DNA of 64,000 nucleotides, from assembly GCF_019636135.1 (NCBI RefSeq), contig NZ_JAHBYD010000003.1, forward strand, positions 185,613 through 249,612. Reading direction: 5' to 3'. This document shows positions 50,391 through 63,538 of the stretch, piece after piece; position 1 is the first letter of the stretch; each line of letters starts with the position of its first letter. The translations under genes were made by a program, and so were the position numbers. The stretch is from Phenylobacterium sp. (GTDB taxonomy: Bacteria; Pseudomonadota; Alphaproteobacteria; Caulobacterales; Caulobacteraceae). Under the pieces are notes generated by a model. It had not been told where the DNA came from and searched no databases. It saw nothing but the letters and a program-made list of their open reading frames with translations.

Positions 50391-52151
50391 TCACTCCGCC
50401 GCCATGGGCAGGATCACCGCTTCGCGGCCGCCGCGGACGAGGCCGCCGGGGAGGGCGCCGGTGTGTTCGCCGTTCTCGAAGGTCACCTGGCCGGACTTGA
50501 CCGTGTAGCGGTAGCCGTGGGCCTTCTGGACGAGCCGGCGGCCGCCGGCGGGCAGGTCGTGGATGGCGACCGGGCGCTCCAGGTTCAGGTTCTCGAAGTC
50601 GATGACGTTGAGGTCGGCGAGCAGGCCGGGCTTCAACTGGCCGCGGTCGTTCAGGCCGTAGGCGCGGGCGGTGTCGCTGGTCAGCTTGCGCACGAGGAAC
50701 TCCAGCGGGAAGCGGTCGCCCTTCACGCGGTCGCGGGCCCAGTAGCTGAGGATGAAGGTGGGCATGCCGGCGTCGGCGATGACGCCGCAATGGGCGCCGC
50801 CGTCCGAGAGGCCGAACAGCACGTTGGGGTGCTGCATGTTCTTGCGGAAGAAGTCGAAGTTGTAGGTCAGGTAGCCGCCGAGCGGCTGGTAGAAGAGCTC
50901 GCGCCCGCCGTCGCGGACGAGCAGGTCGTACATCATGTGGAGCGGCGGGACGCCCGCGGCCTCGGCGAGGCCCGCCACCGACTGCTCGCGGTCGGGCTCG
51001 TAGTTGGGCCGCTCGCCCAGCGGGAAGATGCGCCAGAGCAGGCTGCCGCCGAAGGCCACGGCGAGGTCGCCGGCCCGGCCCTCGCCGACGGCGGCCTTGA
51101 TGAGCGGGCTGTCCTCGGAGAGCAGCGCCTCGCGGATCTCCGGCGTCTGCATGAGCGCGAGGCGCTCCCCCAGGGAGGCGTCGGCCAGCTTCGCCTTCCA
51201 GGTGGGGCTCGCCATGAAGACGTGGAAGCTGGAGGTGAGGCCGTGGAGGATGCCGGTGGGCCGCCCGGCGATCTGCGGGCGGATGTCCATGCCGTGCTTC
51301 CGGCTCTCCTCGGCGATGTTGTACATCTTGTCGCCTTCGTAGGCGCCGGCCGAGGTGGCCACCAGGGTGACGGGCAGCTTCGTCTCGGCCGCGAAGCCCT
51401 TGACCCACATCCACTCGTCGTCGTCGCCCAGGTGGTCGGAGACCATCTCGAACATGCCGTGCTTCAGGCCCTTCATGGACATGCCCAGCGCCAGCATCTC
51501 GTCGGAGCCCGCGAAGGTCCCGGGCATGTGGACGCCCTTCAGGTCCTTGTGCAGCAGGGTGCGGCTGGTGGAGAAGCCGAGCGCGCCGGCCTCGACGCCC
51601 TCCCGCACCAGGCGCGCCATCTCGGCGATCTCCTCGGCGTTGGGCTCGTAGTCGGTGTTGCAGCGCTCGCCCAGCACATAGGCCCGGATCGGCGCATGGG
51701 GCACATGCGTCCCCACGTCGATCGCCCGCGGCTTGGCTTCCAGCGCGTCGAGGTATTCGGGGAAGCTCTCCCACTTCCAGTCGATGCCTTCACTGAGCGC
51801 GATGCCGGGGATGTCCTCGACCCCCTCCATCAGCTCGATCAGGAACTCGCGCTGATCGGGCTTCACGGGCGCGAAGCCGACGCCGCAGTTGCCCATGATG
51901 GCGGTGGTGACGCCGTGCCAGGACGAGGGGGCCATCACCGGGTCCCAGGTGGCCTGGCCGTCGTAGTGGGTGTGGATGTCGACCCAGCCGGGGGTGACGG
52001 TGAGGCCCGTGGCGTCGATCTCGCGCCTGGCCGCGCCGGTCACCTCGCCGACCTCGACGATGCGGTCGCCCTGGATGGCGATGTCGCCGGTGAAGGCGGG
52101 CGCGCCCGTGCCGTCGACGATCGTGCCGTTCCGGATGATCAGGTCGCGCAT
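50391..52151 (-). CDS. D-aminoacylase-like amidohydrolase
   Basis: A 586-residue metal-dependent amidohydrolase. It begins DLIIRNGTIVDGTGAPAFTG, with metal ligands in GWVDIHTHYDGQ, then MGNCGVGFAPV (the conserved Cys of N-acyl-D-amino-acid deacylases) and GLSDGGAHCG near the C-terminus. It likely hydrolyses N-acyl-D-amino acids or a related amide. Cytoplasmic; no signal peptide. A short leader holding the B and A elements lies on its upstream side. Confidence 0.8.
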   Translation of the reverse strand: MRDLIIRNGTIVDGTGAPAFTGDIAIQGDRIVEVGEVTGAARREIDATGLTVTPGWVDIHTHYDGQATWDPVMAPSSWHGVTTAIMGNCGVGFAPVKPDQREFLIELMEGVEDIPGIALSEGIDWKWESFPEYLDALEAKPRAIDVGTHVPHAPIRAYVLGERCNTDYEPNAEEIAEMARLVREGVEAGALGFSTSRTLLHKDLKGVHMPGTFAGSDEMLALGMSMKGLKHGMFEMVSDHLGDDDEWMWVKGFAAETKLPVTLVATSAGAYEGDKMYNIAEESRKHGMDIRPQIAGRPTGILHGLTSSFHVFMASPTWKAKLADASLGERLALMQTPEIREALLSEDSPLIKAAVGEGRAGDLAVAFGGSLLWRIFPLGERPNYEPDREQSVAGLAEAAGVPPLHMMYDLLVRDGGRELFYQPLGGYLTYNFDFFRKNMQHPNVLFGLSDGGAHCGVIADAGMPTFILSYWARDRVKGDRFPLEFLVRKLTSDTARAYGLNDRGQLKPGLLADLNVIDFENLNLERPVAIHDLPAGGRRLVQKAHGYRYTVKSGQVTFENGEHTGALPGGLVRGGREAVILPMAAE

Positions 52152-52218
52152 GGGGTCCTCCGCATGTGTTTTGCCGGAGGATACCGCGGCGCCGTGGGGT
52201 AAGTGAAACGGGTTTTAG

Positions 52219-52248
52219 GAACCGCGGAATGCGCGGAATGACGCGGAA
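52219..52248. repeat. Single arm of a family B repeat
   Basis: GAACCGCGGAATGCGCGGAA and the following bases match the left arm of the element at 49645. No complementary right arm was found nearby. Its outer end may have been lost when the adjacent family A element inserted. Confidence 0.65.
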
Positions 52249-52264
52249 AAAGACACCCCCAAAT

Positions 52265-52396
52265 CCGCTCATCCCCGCGCATGCGGGGACCCAGACTTCC
52301 TCTTATGGGACGCCAAATAGGACGCCACGACCCCAAGTGCGGACGCGGCACGCAGAACAAGAAAGTCTGGGTCCCCGCATGCGCGGGGATGAGCGG
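52265..52396. repeat. Intergenic inverted repeat, family A, perfect 34-bp arms
   Basis: Arms 52265 to 52298 and 52363 to 52396 are perfect complements over 34 bases. The left arm is CCGCTCATCCCC then GCGCATGC then GGGGACCCAGACTT. The loop is 64 bases of unremarkable sequence. The perfect arms suggest recent arrival or strong maintenance. Confidence 0.9.
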
Positions 52397-52405
52397 GGTG
52401 AGGGG

Positions 52406-52885
52406 CTAGCGGACGGCGACGATCTCGACTTCGGCGCCGGCGACGGTGACGACGTCGCCGACCTGCCTGGTGAGGAGGGCGCGGGCGAGGGGGGAGACGT
52501 AGGAGACGCTGCCGGCGGCGGGGTCGGCCTCGTCCTCGCCGACGATGCGCCAGGCCTGGCGGCGGCCGTCCTCGCGCTCGATCTCGACGGTGCGGCCGAA
52601 GGCGGCGACGCCCTCCGGGGCGTCGGGCTCGGTGAGCTGGGCCGAGGCGCGGCGGGCGCCCCAGTAGCGCAGGTCGCGGGTGGCGCGGGCCATGGCGGTG
52701 CGGTCGGCGGCGACGCCGCCGTCGGCCTGGGCCGCGGCATAGGCGGCGCGCGCGGCGGCGAGCTCGGCCTCGATGGCGGCGAGCCCTTCGGGTGTGACGA
52801 GGTTCGGGTGCGGCGAGACCGGCCGGTCGGGCAGGTCGGCCGCCTGGGCCTCGTAGTCTTCCTCGCGGGTGAAGGCGACAGCCAT
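52406..52885 (-). CDS. GreA/GreB-like transcription factor
   Basis: A 159-residue protein with the Gre plan: an N-terminal coiled coil (about residues 25 to 95) and a C-terminal FKBP-like domain (GRTVEIEREDGRR, then YVSPLARALLTRQVGDVV). The tip acidic residues of GreB are not clearly in place (ADRTAMARATRDLRYWG), so it may be a Gre relative that binds the RNA polymerase secondary channel with a different effect. Confidence 0.7.
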   Translation of the reverse strand: MAVAFTREEDYEAQAADLPDRPVSPHPNLVTPEGLAAIEAELAAARAAYAAAQADGGVAADRTAMARATRDLRYWGARRASAQLTEPDAPEGVAAFGRTVEIEREDGRRQAWRIVGEDEADPAAGSVSYVSPLARALLTRQVGDVVTVAGAEVEIVAVR

Positions 52886-52998
52886 GGCCCAGAGTAGGCC
52901 GGACGCTCGCCGAACGCGAGACTTGCGAAATTACTGGACACGCGCGCCAAAAGAGCGCCGCCATGCCGCGGGGGGCTCAAGTACGGGGCGAGTGCGTC

Positions 52999-53733
52999 AT
53001 GGCGCAGGGACCGGCGAACGACGACCGGGCGGCGGCCCGCAGGCTGAGCATCGGCGACGAGGACCTGGCGGCCTACATCGCCGGCGGCCTGGGCGAGGCG
53101 CGGCGCAGCGAGGTCGAGGGGTTCCTGGCCTGCAACCCGGACGTGGCCGCCCGGGTGATGGGCGAACTGCACCGGCGCCGGCGCGCCGGCGGGCCTGCGG
53201 CGCGGCCGCGGCGGTGGAGCCAGGCGGCCGCGGCGCTGGCCGCGTGCGTGCTGTCCGGCCTCGGCGGCTGGCAGGTGGCCAGGTCGACCATCGCCGACGG
53301 CTGGCGCGAGAACGACGGCGATGCGGCCCCCGGCTACGTCGAGGATGCGCTGGAGTCGCACGCGGCCACGGAGGCGCGCCGGGTGATGGTCTCGCAGATC
53401 GACACGCCGGTGCTGGACCGGGCGGAGATCGCGCGCACGCTCAAGCTGCGCGCGCCGGTGCTGCCCGCCGGCTGGCGGGTCGTCGACGCGCAGGTCTATC
53501 CGTCGGACGACGGGCCGGCGCTGAACGTGGTGGCCCTGGCGCCGGACGGGCGGCGGCTGAACCTGTTCGCGGTGCGCGCCAACACGGCGGTGACCGACGC
53601 GCCGGTCGTGGCGCGGCGGGGGCGCCGGGCGGTGGTCTACTGGGAAAAGGGGTCGCAGGCCTTCGTGCTGACCGGCGATGATTCCCGCGACCGGCTGTTG
53701 CGCGAAGCGCGCGCCATCGCGCAATCGACCTGA
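52999..53733 (+). CDS. Anti-sigma-factor-like membrane protein, orphan
   Basis: A 244-residue protein. The N-terminal segment (residues 17 to 50, IGDEDLAAYIAGGLGEARRS then VEGFLACNPDVAARV) resembles the anti-sigma zinc-less domain of RsiW/FecR-like regulators. A membrane helix lies at about residues 75 to 95 and a periplasmic domain follows. No sigma factor gene is adjacent; the next gene is a GMC oxidoreductase. The partner may be elsewhere. Confidence 0.65.
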   Translation: MAQGPANDDRAAARRLSIGDEDLAAYIAGGLGEARRSEVEGFLACNPDVAARVMGELHRRRRAGGPAARPRRWSQAAAALAACVLSGLGGWQVARSTIADGWRENDGDAAPGYVEDALESHAATEARRVMVSQIDTPVLDRAEIARTLKLRAPVLPAGWRVVDAQVYPSDDGPALNVVALAPDGRRLNLFAVRANTAVTDAPVVARRGRRAVVYWEKGSQAFVLTGDDSRDRLLREARAIAQST

Positions 53734-53788
53734 CCCGGCGCAACCCCGCTTGGCCTTGCGCCGTATCGCCCCTAGCTAGGGGCCCGGC

Positions 53789-55405
53789 ATGCATCTCGAT
53801 CTTCACACCGCCGAGTCGGACGTCACCCTGACGACGGAGGTCTGCGTCGTCGGCTGCGGCGTGGCCGGGATCACGACGGCGCGCAGGCTCCTGGAGCTGG
53901 GCCGCTCGGTGGTGCTGCTGGAGAGCGGCGGGCTGGACTACGAGCCGGCGACCGCGGCGCTGAACGCGGGCGACAACATCGGCGAGGACTACTACGCCCT
54001 GGAGGACGCGCGGCTGCGGTTCTTCGGCGGCACCACGGCGATCTGGGGCGGGCGGCTGGCCGAACTGGACCCCATCGACCTGGAGGCGCGGCCGTGGGTG
54101 CCGCACTCGGGCTGGCCGATGGCCTGGGCGGAGCTCTCGGCCTGGTATGCGCCGGCGCGGGCGCGGTTCGGGATGCCCGGGACGGCGGCCGAGGCGGCGG
54201 ACCTGATCGCCGCGGGCGTGCGGCCGCCGGCGTTCGATCCGGCGGCGTTGTCGCTGGGCGTCTGGACGTTCGACCGCAAGTTCAACCGCTTCGTCTTCGC
54301 CGAGTGCCACGACCTGATCGGCCATCCGCGCTGCCGGATCGTGACCCACGCCACCGTGACCGAGATCGGGCTGGACCCGGACGGCCGGCGCGTCTCGCGC
54401 CTTTCGGTGCGGGCGCTGAACGGCCGCGCGCTGGACGTGCAGGCGCGGACGGTGGTGCTGGCCGCGGGCGGGCTGGAGAACCCGCGCCTGCTGCTGGCGT
54501 CGCGCTCGGTGATGGCCGACGGCGTGGGCAACGGCCGCGACCAGGTGGGCCGCTACTTCATGGAGCATCCGCACGCCCGCGGCGGACGCGTGACCGGGCC
54601 GGCGGCCTTCCTGCTGCTGGATGCGTTCGGGCGCGGGCGCCGGCTGGGCGAGCTGGAGCTGGCGGGCCTGATCAAGCCGTCGGCGCAACTCCAGGCCGAG
54701 CGCGGGATCCTGAACACCTCGCTGACCATCGCGGCGCGCCAGCCGGCGCAGGCGGCGCAGAACTGGGGCATGGCCGCCTATTCGAGCGTCAAGCACACCC
54801 TCGCCCCGACGAAGCAGGGCCGGGCGCTGTGGATGGCGACCAAGAGCGCGGCGAAGTGGGCGCAGCGGCGGACCGACCCCGCGCGGCCGTGGCTGCTGCA
54901 CAAGCTGGGCCTGCGGGACATCGCGCTGCTGATCCGCGCCGAGCAGGCGCCGAACCCGGAGAGCCGGGTGCTGCTGACCGACCGCACCGATCCGCTGGGC
55001 GTGCCGCGGCTGGCGCTGGACTGGCGGATGACCGACCTCGACGTGACGAGCGCCGCGGTGCTGGTGGAGACGCTGGGCGCCGAGCTGCGGCGGCTGGGCC
55101 TGGGCCGGGTGGAGCCCGCCGAGTGGCTGACCGAGGCCGGGGGCGGCTGGCGGACCGACCCGCTGATCAGCGCCCACCCGATCGGCGGCTACCACCACAT
55201 GGGCACGACGCGGATGTCGGCCGATCCGCGCTCGGGCGTGGTCGATGCGACCGGGCGCATCCACGGCCTGGAGAACCTCTACGTGGTGGGCAGCTCCGTC
55301 TTCCCGACGTCGAGCTGGGCCAACCCGACGCTGACGATCGCGGCCCTGGCGCTGCGGACGGCGGAGTACGCCGCCGAGACCGCGCAGGCGGCGAGAGCGG
55401 CGTAG
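53789..55405 (+). CDS. GMC family oxidoreductase
   Basis: A 538-residue flavoprotein. The N-terminal FAD motif is VCVVGCGVAGITTARRLLEL (residues 18 to 37) and the C-terminal signature is GGYHHMGTTRMSADPRSGVV with the catalytic His region; the end is WANPTLTIAALALR. It oxidises an alcohol or sugar substrate. The FAD motif has Cys after the first Gly, slightly unusual (GCGVAG). Confidence 0.85.
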   Translation: MHLDLHTAESDVTLTTEVCVVGCGVAGITTARRLLELGRSVVLLESGGLDYEPATAALNAGDNIGEDYYALEDARLRFFGGTTAIWGGRLAELDPIDLEARPWVPHSGWPMAWAELSAWYAPARARFGMPGTAAEAADLIAAGVRPPAFDPAALSLGVWTFDRKFNRFVFAECHDLIGHPRCRIVTHATVTEIGLDPDGRRVSRLSVRALNGRALDVQARTVVLAAGGLENPRLLLASRSVMADGVGNGRDQVGRYFMEHPHARGGRVTGPAAFLLLDAFGRGRRLGELELAGLIKPSAQLQAERGILNTSLTIAARQPAQAAQNWGMAAYSSVKHTLAPTKQGRALWMATKSAAKWAQRRTDPARPWLLHKLGLRDIALLIRAEQAPNPESRVLLTDRTDPLGVPRLALDWRMTDLDVTSAAVLVETLGAELRRLGLGRVEPAEWLTEAGGGWRTDPLISAHPIGGYHHMGTTRMSADPRSGVVDATGRIHGLENLYVVGSSVFPTSSWANPTLTIAALALRTAEYAAETAQAARAA

Positions 55406-55584
55406 CGCCTGATCGCCGCAAGGTCGGGGTCCCGCGGGAAGCGCAGGAACGTGCGTCAACCCGCCGCGGGACGGGGTGGTTCGCCGACGCGGGCGGTCGG
55501 GGGCCGTTCATCCCGTTGAAAGGGCTTCCCTTTAGCGTCTCCCGGCAATCGCGGCGGAAGCCCGCGGCTCTGGGAGTCGATCTG

Positions 55585-59041
<3,457 letters not shown>

Positions 59042-59055
<14 letters not shown>

Positions 59056-59449
59056 GCCGCGGCGCCGGCGCATCCTGGTGGTGGACGACGAGCCCTATGT
59101 CGTCGAACTGATCGTGACCCGGCTGGAGCTCGCGGGGTTCGAGACGCGCGCCTCCCGCAACGGCCAGGACGCCCTGAACCGGCTGGGCGACTTCAAGCCC
59201 GAGGCCATGGTGCTCGACATCAACATGCCGGTGCTCGACGGCTTCGGCGTGCTGGCGCACATGAAGGCGCAGGGCCTGTCCGACAGGATCCCGACCATGG
59301 TGCTGATGGCGCGGAACTCGGGCGACGACGTGGCCAGGGCGATCGGCCTGGGCGCCAAGGACTACCTGGCCAAGCCCTTCAGGGACGAGGCGCTGATCGC
59401 CCGCGTCGGCCGCCTGCTGGCCCGCTCGCGGCCGGTGGCGCGCGCCTAG
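59042..59449 (+). CDS. Single-domain response regulator
   Basis: A 135-residue CheY-like receiver. Acidic pair D15 and D16 (VVDDEP), phosphoacceptor D59 (VLDINMP) and the Lys of YLAKPF are present. At the conserved Thr/Ser of strand 4 it has Met (position 89, VLMARNSGDD), which could weaken the usual phosphorylation switch. It overlaps the preceding hybrid kinase gene by about 14 bases, so the two probably act in one pathway. Confidence 0.85.
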
Positions 59450-59606
59450 ACCATTCGTCGCCGGGGCCGGGCCGGTCTCGGCACGACGAAGGCTCCGGGG
59501 CGAGGGGATCACCGTCGGCCGGACGTTCGCGAAGGTCGGGTTCCGTCGTGACGGCAGCGTCAGCTTTGGCTTAGATCGCGGTCCAGACCGTGGGAGCTCC
59601 CTGATC

Positions 59607-60935
59607 TTGCGGAAGACGCCGTCACCGCCGCCCGGCCCGGAGGACCGCCTGAGCGCGGTGCTCGACGGGATCAGCGACGTCTACTACGCGATCGACCGCG
59701 ACTGGCGCTTCTGGGTGTTCAACCGCGCCGCCGAGGAGTTCTTCGGCTTCAAGCGCGGCGAGATGCTGGGCAAGAGCTTCCACGAGATCTACCCGCAGGG
59801 CGCGGGCACGCCGTTCGTGGTGATGCTGGAACAGGCCATGGACAAGGGCGAGCCGGGGCGGCTGACCGCGCCCTCGGCGCTGCGCCAGGGGCGGACGGTG
59901 GACATCCGCGTCTCGGCCCTGGGCGAACTGGGCGTGGGCGTCGCCATCGACGACGTGACCGAGCGGGCGGCGGCCGAGCGGGCGGTGCGCGAAAGCGAGC
60001 GGCGGCTGGACCTGGCGGTCGGCGCGCACAAGGTCGGCATCTCCGACTGGCACGTGGCGTCGGGGAAGGCGGTGTGGAACGCCGAGATGGAGGACATCTT
60101 CGGCATCCCGCGCGGTTCGTTCGAGGGCCACACCGAGCATTTCCGCCGGCGCGTCGTGCCAGAGGACCTGGAGCGCATGGAGAGCGAGACGGCGGCGGCG
60201 CTGGCGGCGGGCAAGGACGTCGTCGCCTACGAGTTCCGGCTGGTCCGGCCCGACGGCGAGATCCGCTGGATCGAGGGTGCGGCGCGCTTCGTCTTCGACG
60301 CCGACGGGCAGCCGCGGCGGATGGTCGGCGCCAACGTCGACATCACCGAGCGCAGGAAGGCCGAGACGCACCAGCGCCTGCTGATCAACGAGCTGAACCA
60401 TCGCGTGAAGAACACGCTCGCCATCGTGCAGGGGATCGCCTGGCAGTCGTTCCGGGCGGCCGGCGCGCCGAAGTCGGCGACCGAGGCGTTCGAGGGGCGG
60501 CTGCGGGCGCTGGCCTCGGCGCACGACGTGCTGACGCGGCAGAACTGGGAGGCCGGCCCCATCGGCCAGATCATCGCCGAGGCGGTGGCGCCGCACCACG
60601 ACGGACGCATAGTGGCCGCCGGTCCGGCGGTGGACCTCGATCCCAAGGCCGCGGTGGCGGTGGGGCTGGCGATGCACGAGCTGGCGACGAACGCGGTGAA
60701 GTACGGGGCGCTGTCGAGCCCGGCGGGCCGGGTGGACGTGAGCTGGACCGTCGAGGCCGGCAAGCTGCGCCTGACCTGGCGAGAGAGCGGCGGGCCGCCG
60801 GTGAAGAAGCCCGCGCAGCGCGGCTTCGGCGCGCGGCTGCTGGAGCAGGGGCTGGCGGAGGAGCTGCGAGGCTCGGTGCGCCTGAGCTTCCCGCCCGAGG
60901 GCCTGGTCTGCGAGGTCGAGGCGAGGCTGGGCTGA
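59607..60935 (+). CDS. PAS-containing HWE/HisKA_2 histidine kinase
   Basis: A 442-residue protein starting at TTG with GGGAG ten bases upstream. Two PAS modules (about residues 12 to 122 and 130 to 250) precede an HWE-type kinase: NELNHRVKNTLAIVQGIAWQ with H265, then MHELATNAVKYGALS and WRESGGPPV, the hallmark W-x-E. No membrane segments. HWE kinases in alphaproteobacteria often signal in light or general stress responses. No response regulator gene follows. Confidence 0.85.
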   Translation: MRKTPSPPPGPEDRLSAVLDGISDVYYAIDRDWRFWVFNRAAEEFFGFKRGEMLGKSFHEIYPQGAGTPFVVMLEQAMDKGEPGRLTAPSALRQGRTVDIRVSALGELGVGVAIDDVTERAAAERAVRESERRLDLAVGAHKVGISDWHVASGKAVWNAEMEDIFGIPRGSFEGHTEHFRRRVVPEDLERMESETAAALAAGKDVVAYEFRLVRPDGEIRWIEGAARFVFDADGQPRRMVGANVDITERRKAETHQRLLINELNHRVKNTLAIVQGIAWQSFRAAGAPKSATEAFEGRLRALASAHDVLTRQNWEAGPIGQIIAEAVAPHHDGRIVAAGPAVDLDPKAAVAVGLAMHELATNAVKYGALSSPAGRVDVSWTVEAGKLRLTWRESGGPPVKKPAQRGFGARLLEQGLAEELRGSVRLSFPPEGLVCEVEARLG

Positions 60936-60937
60936 AA

Positions 60938-61078
60938 ATCCCTCCCCTTCAGGGGAGGGACAGGCGGCGGAGCCGCCAGGGTGGGGAGACCGTAGTCATC
61001 CCCGGCCTCTGAGTTCTCGCACCCGACTTCCCCACCCTGACCGCTGCGCGGTCTGTCCCTCCCCTGAAGGGGAGGGAT
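60938..61078. repeat. Intergenic inverted repeat, family C
   Basis: Arms begin ATCCCTCCCCTTCAGGGGAG and run through GGACAGGC, GGCGGAGCC and CCAGGGTGGGGAG, with the complement from about 61030 to 61078. It fills the gap between convergent genes, like the element at 20949. Confidence 0.8.
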
Positions 61079-61082
61079 GATC

Positions 61083-62210
61083 TTAAGCCGCCTTGGGGTG
61101 TTCGTGGTCGTCGGCGCCGAGGCTGGCTTCGAAGTCCTGCAGGGTGTCCATGAGCTGGAGCACGTTGGCGGCCAGCGGCTTGCCGCGCTGGAACTGGTAG
61201 CGCCAGTAGGTGGCGATGTGGCTGACGAGGCCGCAGCCGTCGCCCAGCGACAGGAACATCTCGGGCGACTTCAGCAGGAAGTCGCGGAACGCCAGCGCGT
61301 TGCCCTCGACGGTGAGCTGCTGGAAGACCTCGTCGTAGACGCCCAGGTGGTTCATCACCATCTTCACCTGCCGCTCCATCTTCTGGCGCAGGCGCTGCTT
61401 GAGGTCTTCGAGTTCGCGGCGGGTCTCGGAATCGAGCGGGCCGATCACCTTCACGCGGCCGAGTTCCGAGAACACCTCGCGCAGGTTCCCCCAGAGGGTG
61501 TTCAGCACCCACTTGTAGTAGAGGAAGCCCTTCCAGGCGAAGATGCCCTCCTTGTAGTTCTCCTTCTCCAGGCGGAGCGTCAGGCGGAGGGGCTCGAGCC
61601 GCTCGTCGGTGCGCGCCGAGAGCAGGGCCTCGACGAGGCGGGTGATGTTGCCCTCCTGGCCGTCGGTGTCGCGGTAGGCGAGCTCGATCAGCTTGGCGAT
61701 CTCGGAACCCACGAAGCGCTGCATGCGCGCCAGGTCGGGAGCGGAGATCTCGAAGTGGCTGGGGCTGATGTCGAAGCCGCGCCGCTTCATGTGCTCGCGC
61801 AGCAGGAAGGGGTCGAGCGAGGGCAGCTCGTCGATGGCTTCGAGGACGGCGATGTCGCGCGGCAGGTCGGGGAAGTCGCCGCGCAGCTCCTCGAACACGT
61901 CGAGCCAGCCGCGCTCGGTGACGAACAGCGAGCGGCCGCCCAGGCCCAGGTCCGAGCGCTCGAACGGGATGATCAGCTTGGTGGCGGTGTAGCGGATGCG
62001 GTCGAACGACTCGCGCTCCTGGTCGCGCAGCCGGTGGCGCACGATCACGGCGCCGTTCAGCGTCTGGGCGGTGAAGAAGGGGTTCTTCTCGTGCTCGGGA
62101 TTGCCGGCGTTGCGGGCCGACAGCGCGGCGAGATTCAGGACACGGCTGGTCGATGCGGTCTTTTCGAGACCGCGCAGGCTTCGATACGTCCGGTCAGACG
62201 CTTTTCCCAA
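61083..62210 (-). CDS. Conserved hypothetical protein
   Basis: A 375-residue soluble protein with Arg/Glu-rich helical character. The start is TTG with GGGGAG nine bases upstream. Segments such as PFFTAQTLNGAVIVRHRL, TLRLEKENYKEGIFAWKGFL and SLGDGCGLVSHIATYWRYQF look conserved, but I cannot name a family. It might be a Caulobacterales-specific protein. No enzyme motif, membrane segment or signal peptide. Confidence 0.65.
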   Translation of the reverse strand: MGKASDRTYRSLRGLEKTASTSRVLNLAALSARNAGNPEHEKNPFFTAQTLNGAVIVRHRLRDQERESFDRIRYTATKLIIPFERSDLGLGGRSLFVTERGWLDVFEELRGDFPDLPRDIAVLEAIDELPSLDPFLLREHMKRRGFDISPSHFEISAPDLARMQRFVGSEIAKLIELAYRDTDGQEGNITRLVEALLSARTDERLEPLRLTLRLEKENYKEGIFAWKGFLYYKWVLNTLWGNLREVFSELGRVKVIGPLDSETRRELEDLKQRLRQKMERQVKMVMNHLGVYDEVFQQLTVEGNALAFRDFLLKSPEMFLSLGDGCGLVSHIATYWRYQFQRGKPLAANVLQLMDTLQDFEASLGADDHEHPKAA

Positions 62211-62502
62211 GTCTGTACACTCCCCGGCCCGGCGGCCTTTGGGGGAGGGGCCTGCGAGCGCACGACGTCAGAGTGCAATACAAACTGTTACCGAGAATCA
62301 GCCAATTCGAGACCCCTCCGCAGAATGCGCCGGCAACCTTGCCAAGAACCTACCCATTTTGGGTGTTCTGCGATCCCGCGCAGGGGCAAGGCGTGAGTTC
62401 GCGGAACGTCGGTATCTTGGAGCTTCCGCAGCGACGCGACGCTTGCGTCGGCGGGCTTTGGCGAACAGTTTCCCGGGGAATCGAGTGCTGCGAGGGTGGA
62501 TG

Positions 62503-63414
62503 ATGATGCGGGCGAGCGCCGGCCTGGCGGCTGCGATCGGGCTCATGGCGGCGGCGGGGTCGGCGGCGCAGGATCAGCCCAGCTTTCCGAGCTCGCTGGA
62601 GCGTGGCGCGCTGCTCGCCTGGCTGCAGCGCGAGACCGACATCCTGCCCGATCGGGTGGTGGCGGTGACGCCGCAGTCGATCACCTCGGTGGTCTCGACC
62701 TTTCCGGCCGGCGGCGGCCAGGGGCCGCGGGTGGTGATCCGCGCCGAGGCGCTGTCGGCCGACACCTTCGCGCGCACCGGGTCGCTGTCGTGGCACGTCT
62801 CGCTGAACGCCGACTGCGCCGGCCGCCGCCTGCGGTTGGGCGAGACGACCGGCTATCCGCAACGCAACCTGCTGGGCGAACGGCGGATCCTGCGCGACGC
62901 CGACACCGAGTGGCGGGTCCCGGAGGCCGGGACGGCGCTGGATTTCGCCTGGCGGGCCGCATGCGACCCCAACTTCGAGGGGCCGTTCCAGACCCGGTCG
63001 CTGAAGGTGGCGCAGGCGGAAACCCCCGCCGCGCCCGCGCCGCCCGTCGCCAGGCCCGCCGCGGAGCCGCCCTCCGGTGGGCCGCCCGCCAAGGCGCCCG
63101 CGCCGGCGGTCCCGAAGCCGGTGGTCGCCCCCGCGCCCCGGCCCGCGCCGGCGGCGGCGCCCCCGCGCACGGGCGGGATGGTGGCCCAGGTGGGATCGTC
63201 CACCTCGGAAGCCGACGCCAAGGGCATCCTGGCCAAGCTCGGATCGCGGACCGAGGGACGCGCGACCTGGGTCGAGAAGGCCGAGGTGGACGGCAAGACC
63301 CGGTACCGCGCCGTCGTCGGCGGCTTCGGCGGCGCCGCGGACGCCAACCGGTTCTGCGCCGACCTCAAGGCGGCCGGCCGCGCCTGCCTCGTGCGCGCCG
63401 GCAAGGCGGGCTGA
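62503..63414 (+). CDS. Exported SPOR-domain protein
   Basis: About 303 residues: signal peptide (to about residue 25, AAGSAAQ), a middle domain with three Cys (NADCAGRRLRLGETTG and RAACDPNFEG), a Pro/Ala-rich linker (about residues 165 to 225), and a C-terminal SPOR domain (MVAQVGSSTSEADAKGILAKL to CLVRAG). SPOR domains bind denuded septal peptidoglycan. Three tandem ATGs (62500, 62503, 62506) are possible starts; spacing to GAGGG favours the middle one. The 290-base gap upstream holds no gene. Confidence 0.75.
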   Translation: MMRASAGLAAAIGLMAAAGSAAQDQPSFPSSLERGALLAWLQRETDILPDRVVAVTPQSITSVVSTFPAGGGQGPRVVIRAEALSADTFARTGSLSWHVSLNADCAGRRLRLGETTGYPQRNLLGERRILRDADTEWRVPEAGTALDFAWRAACDPNFEGPFQTRSLKVAQAETPAAPAPPVARPAAEPPSGGPPAKAPAPAVPKPVVAPAPRPAPAAAPPRTGGMVAQVGSSTSEADAKGILAKLGSRTEGRATWVEKAEVDGKTRYRAVVGGFGGAADANRFCADLKAAGRACLVRAGKAG

Positions 63415-63538
63415 CACCCTTCCGCTCAACCGGGAGGTGAGTCGGCTGGCCAAGGAGGTCCAGGCGCCCCAGGTCGTGAAATGGCCACAGCGACGCTGTT
63501 TTAAGCCGTCCTCAAGCCCTTCAGGCTAGGGAGAAGCG

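Noticed and set aside
54094..55584. Extension of the hybrid kinase frame back through the GMC oxidoreductase gene
   Set aside because: That stretch is an out-of-frame shadow of the oxidoreductase; the first plausible start with a ribosome binding site is at 55585.
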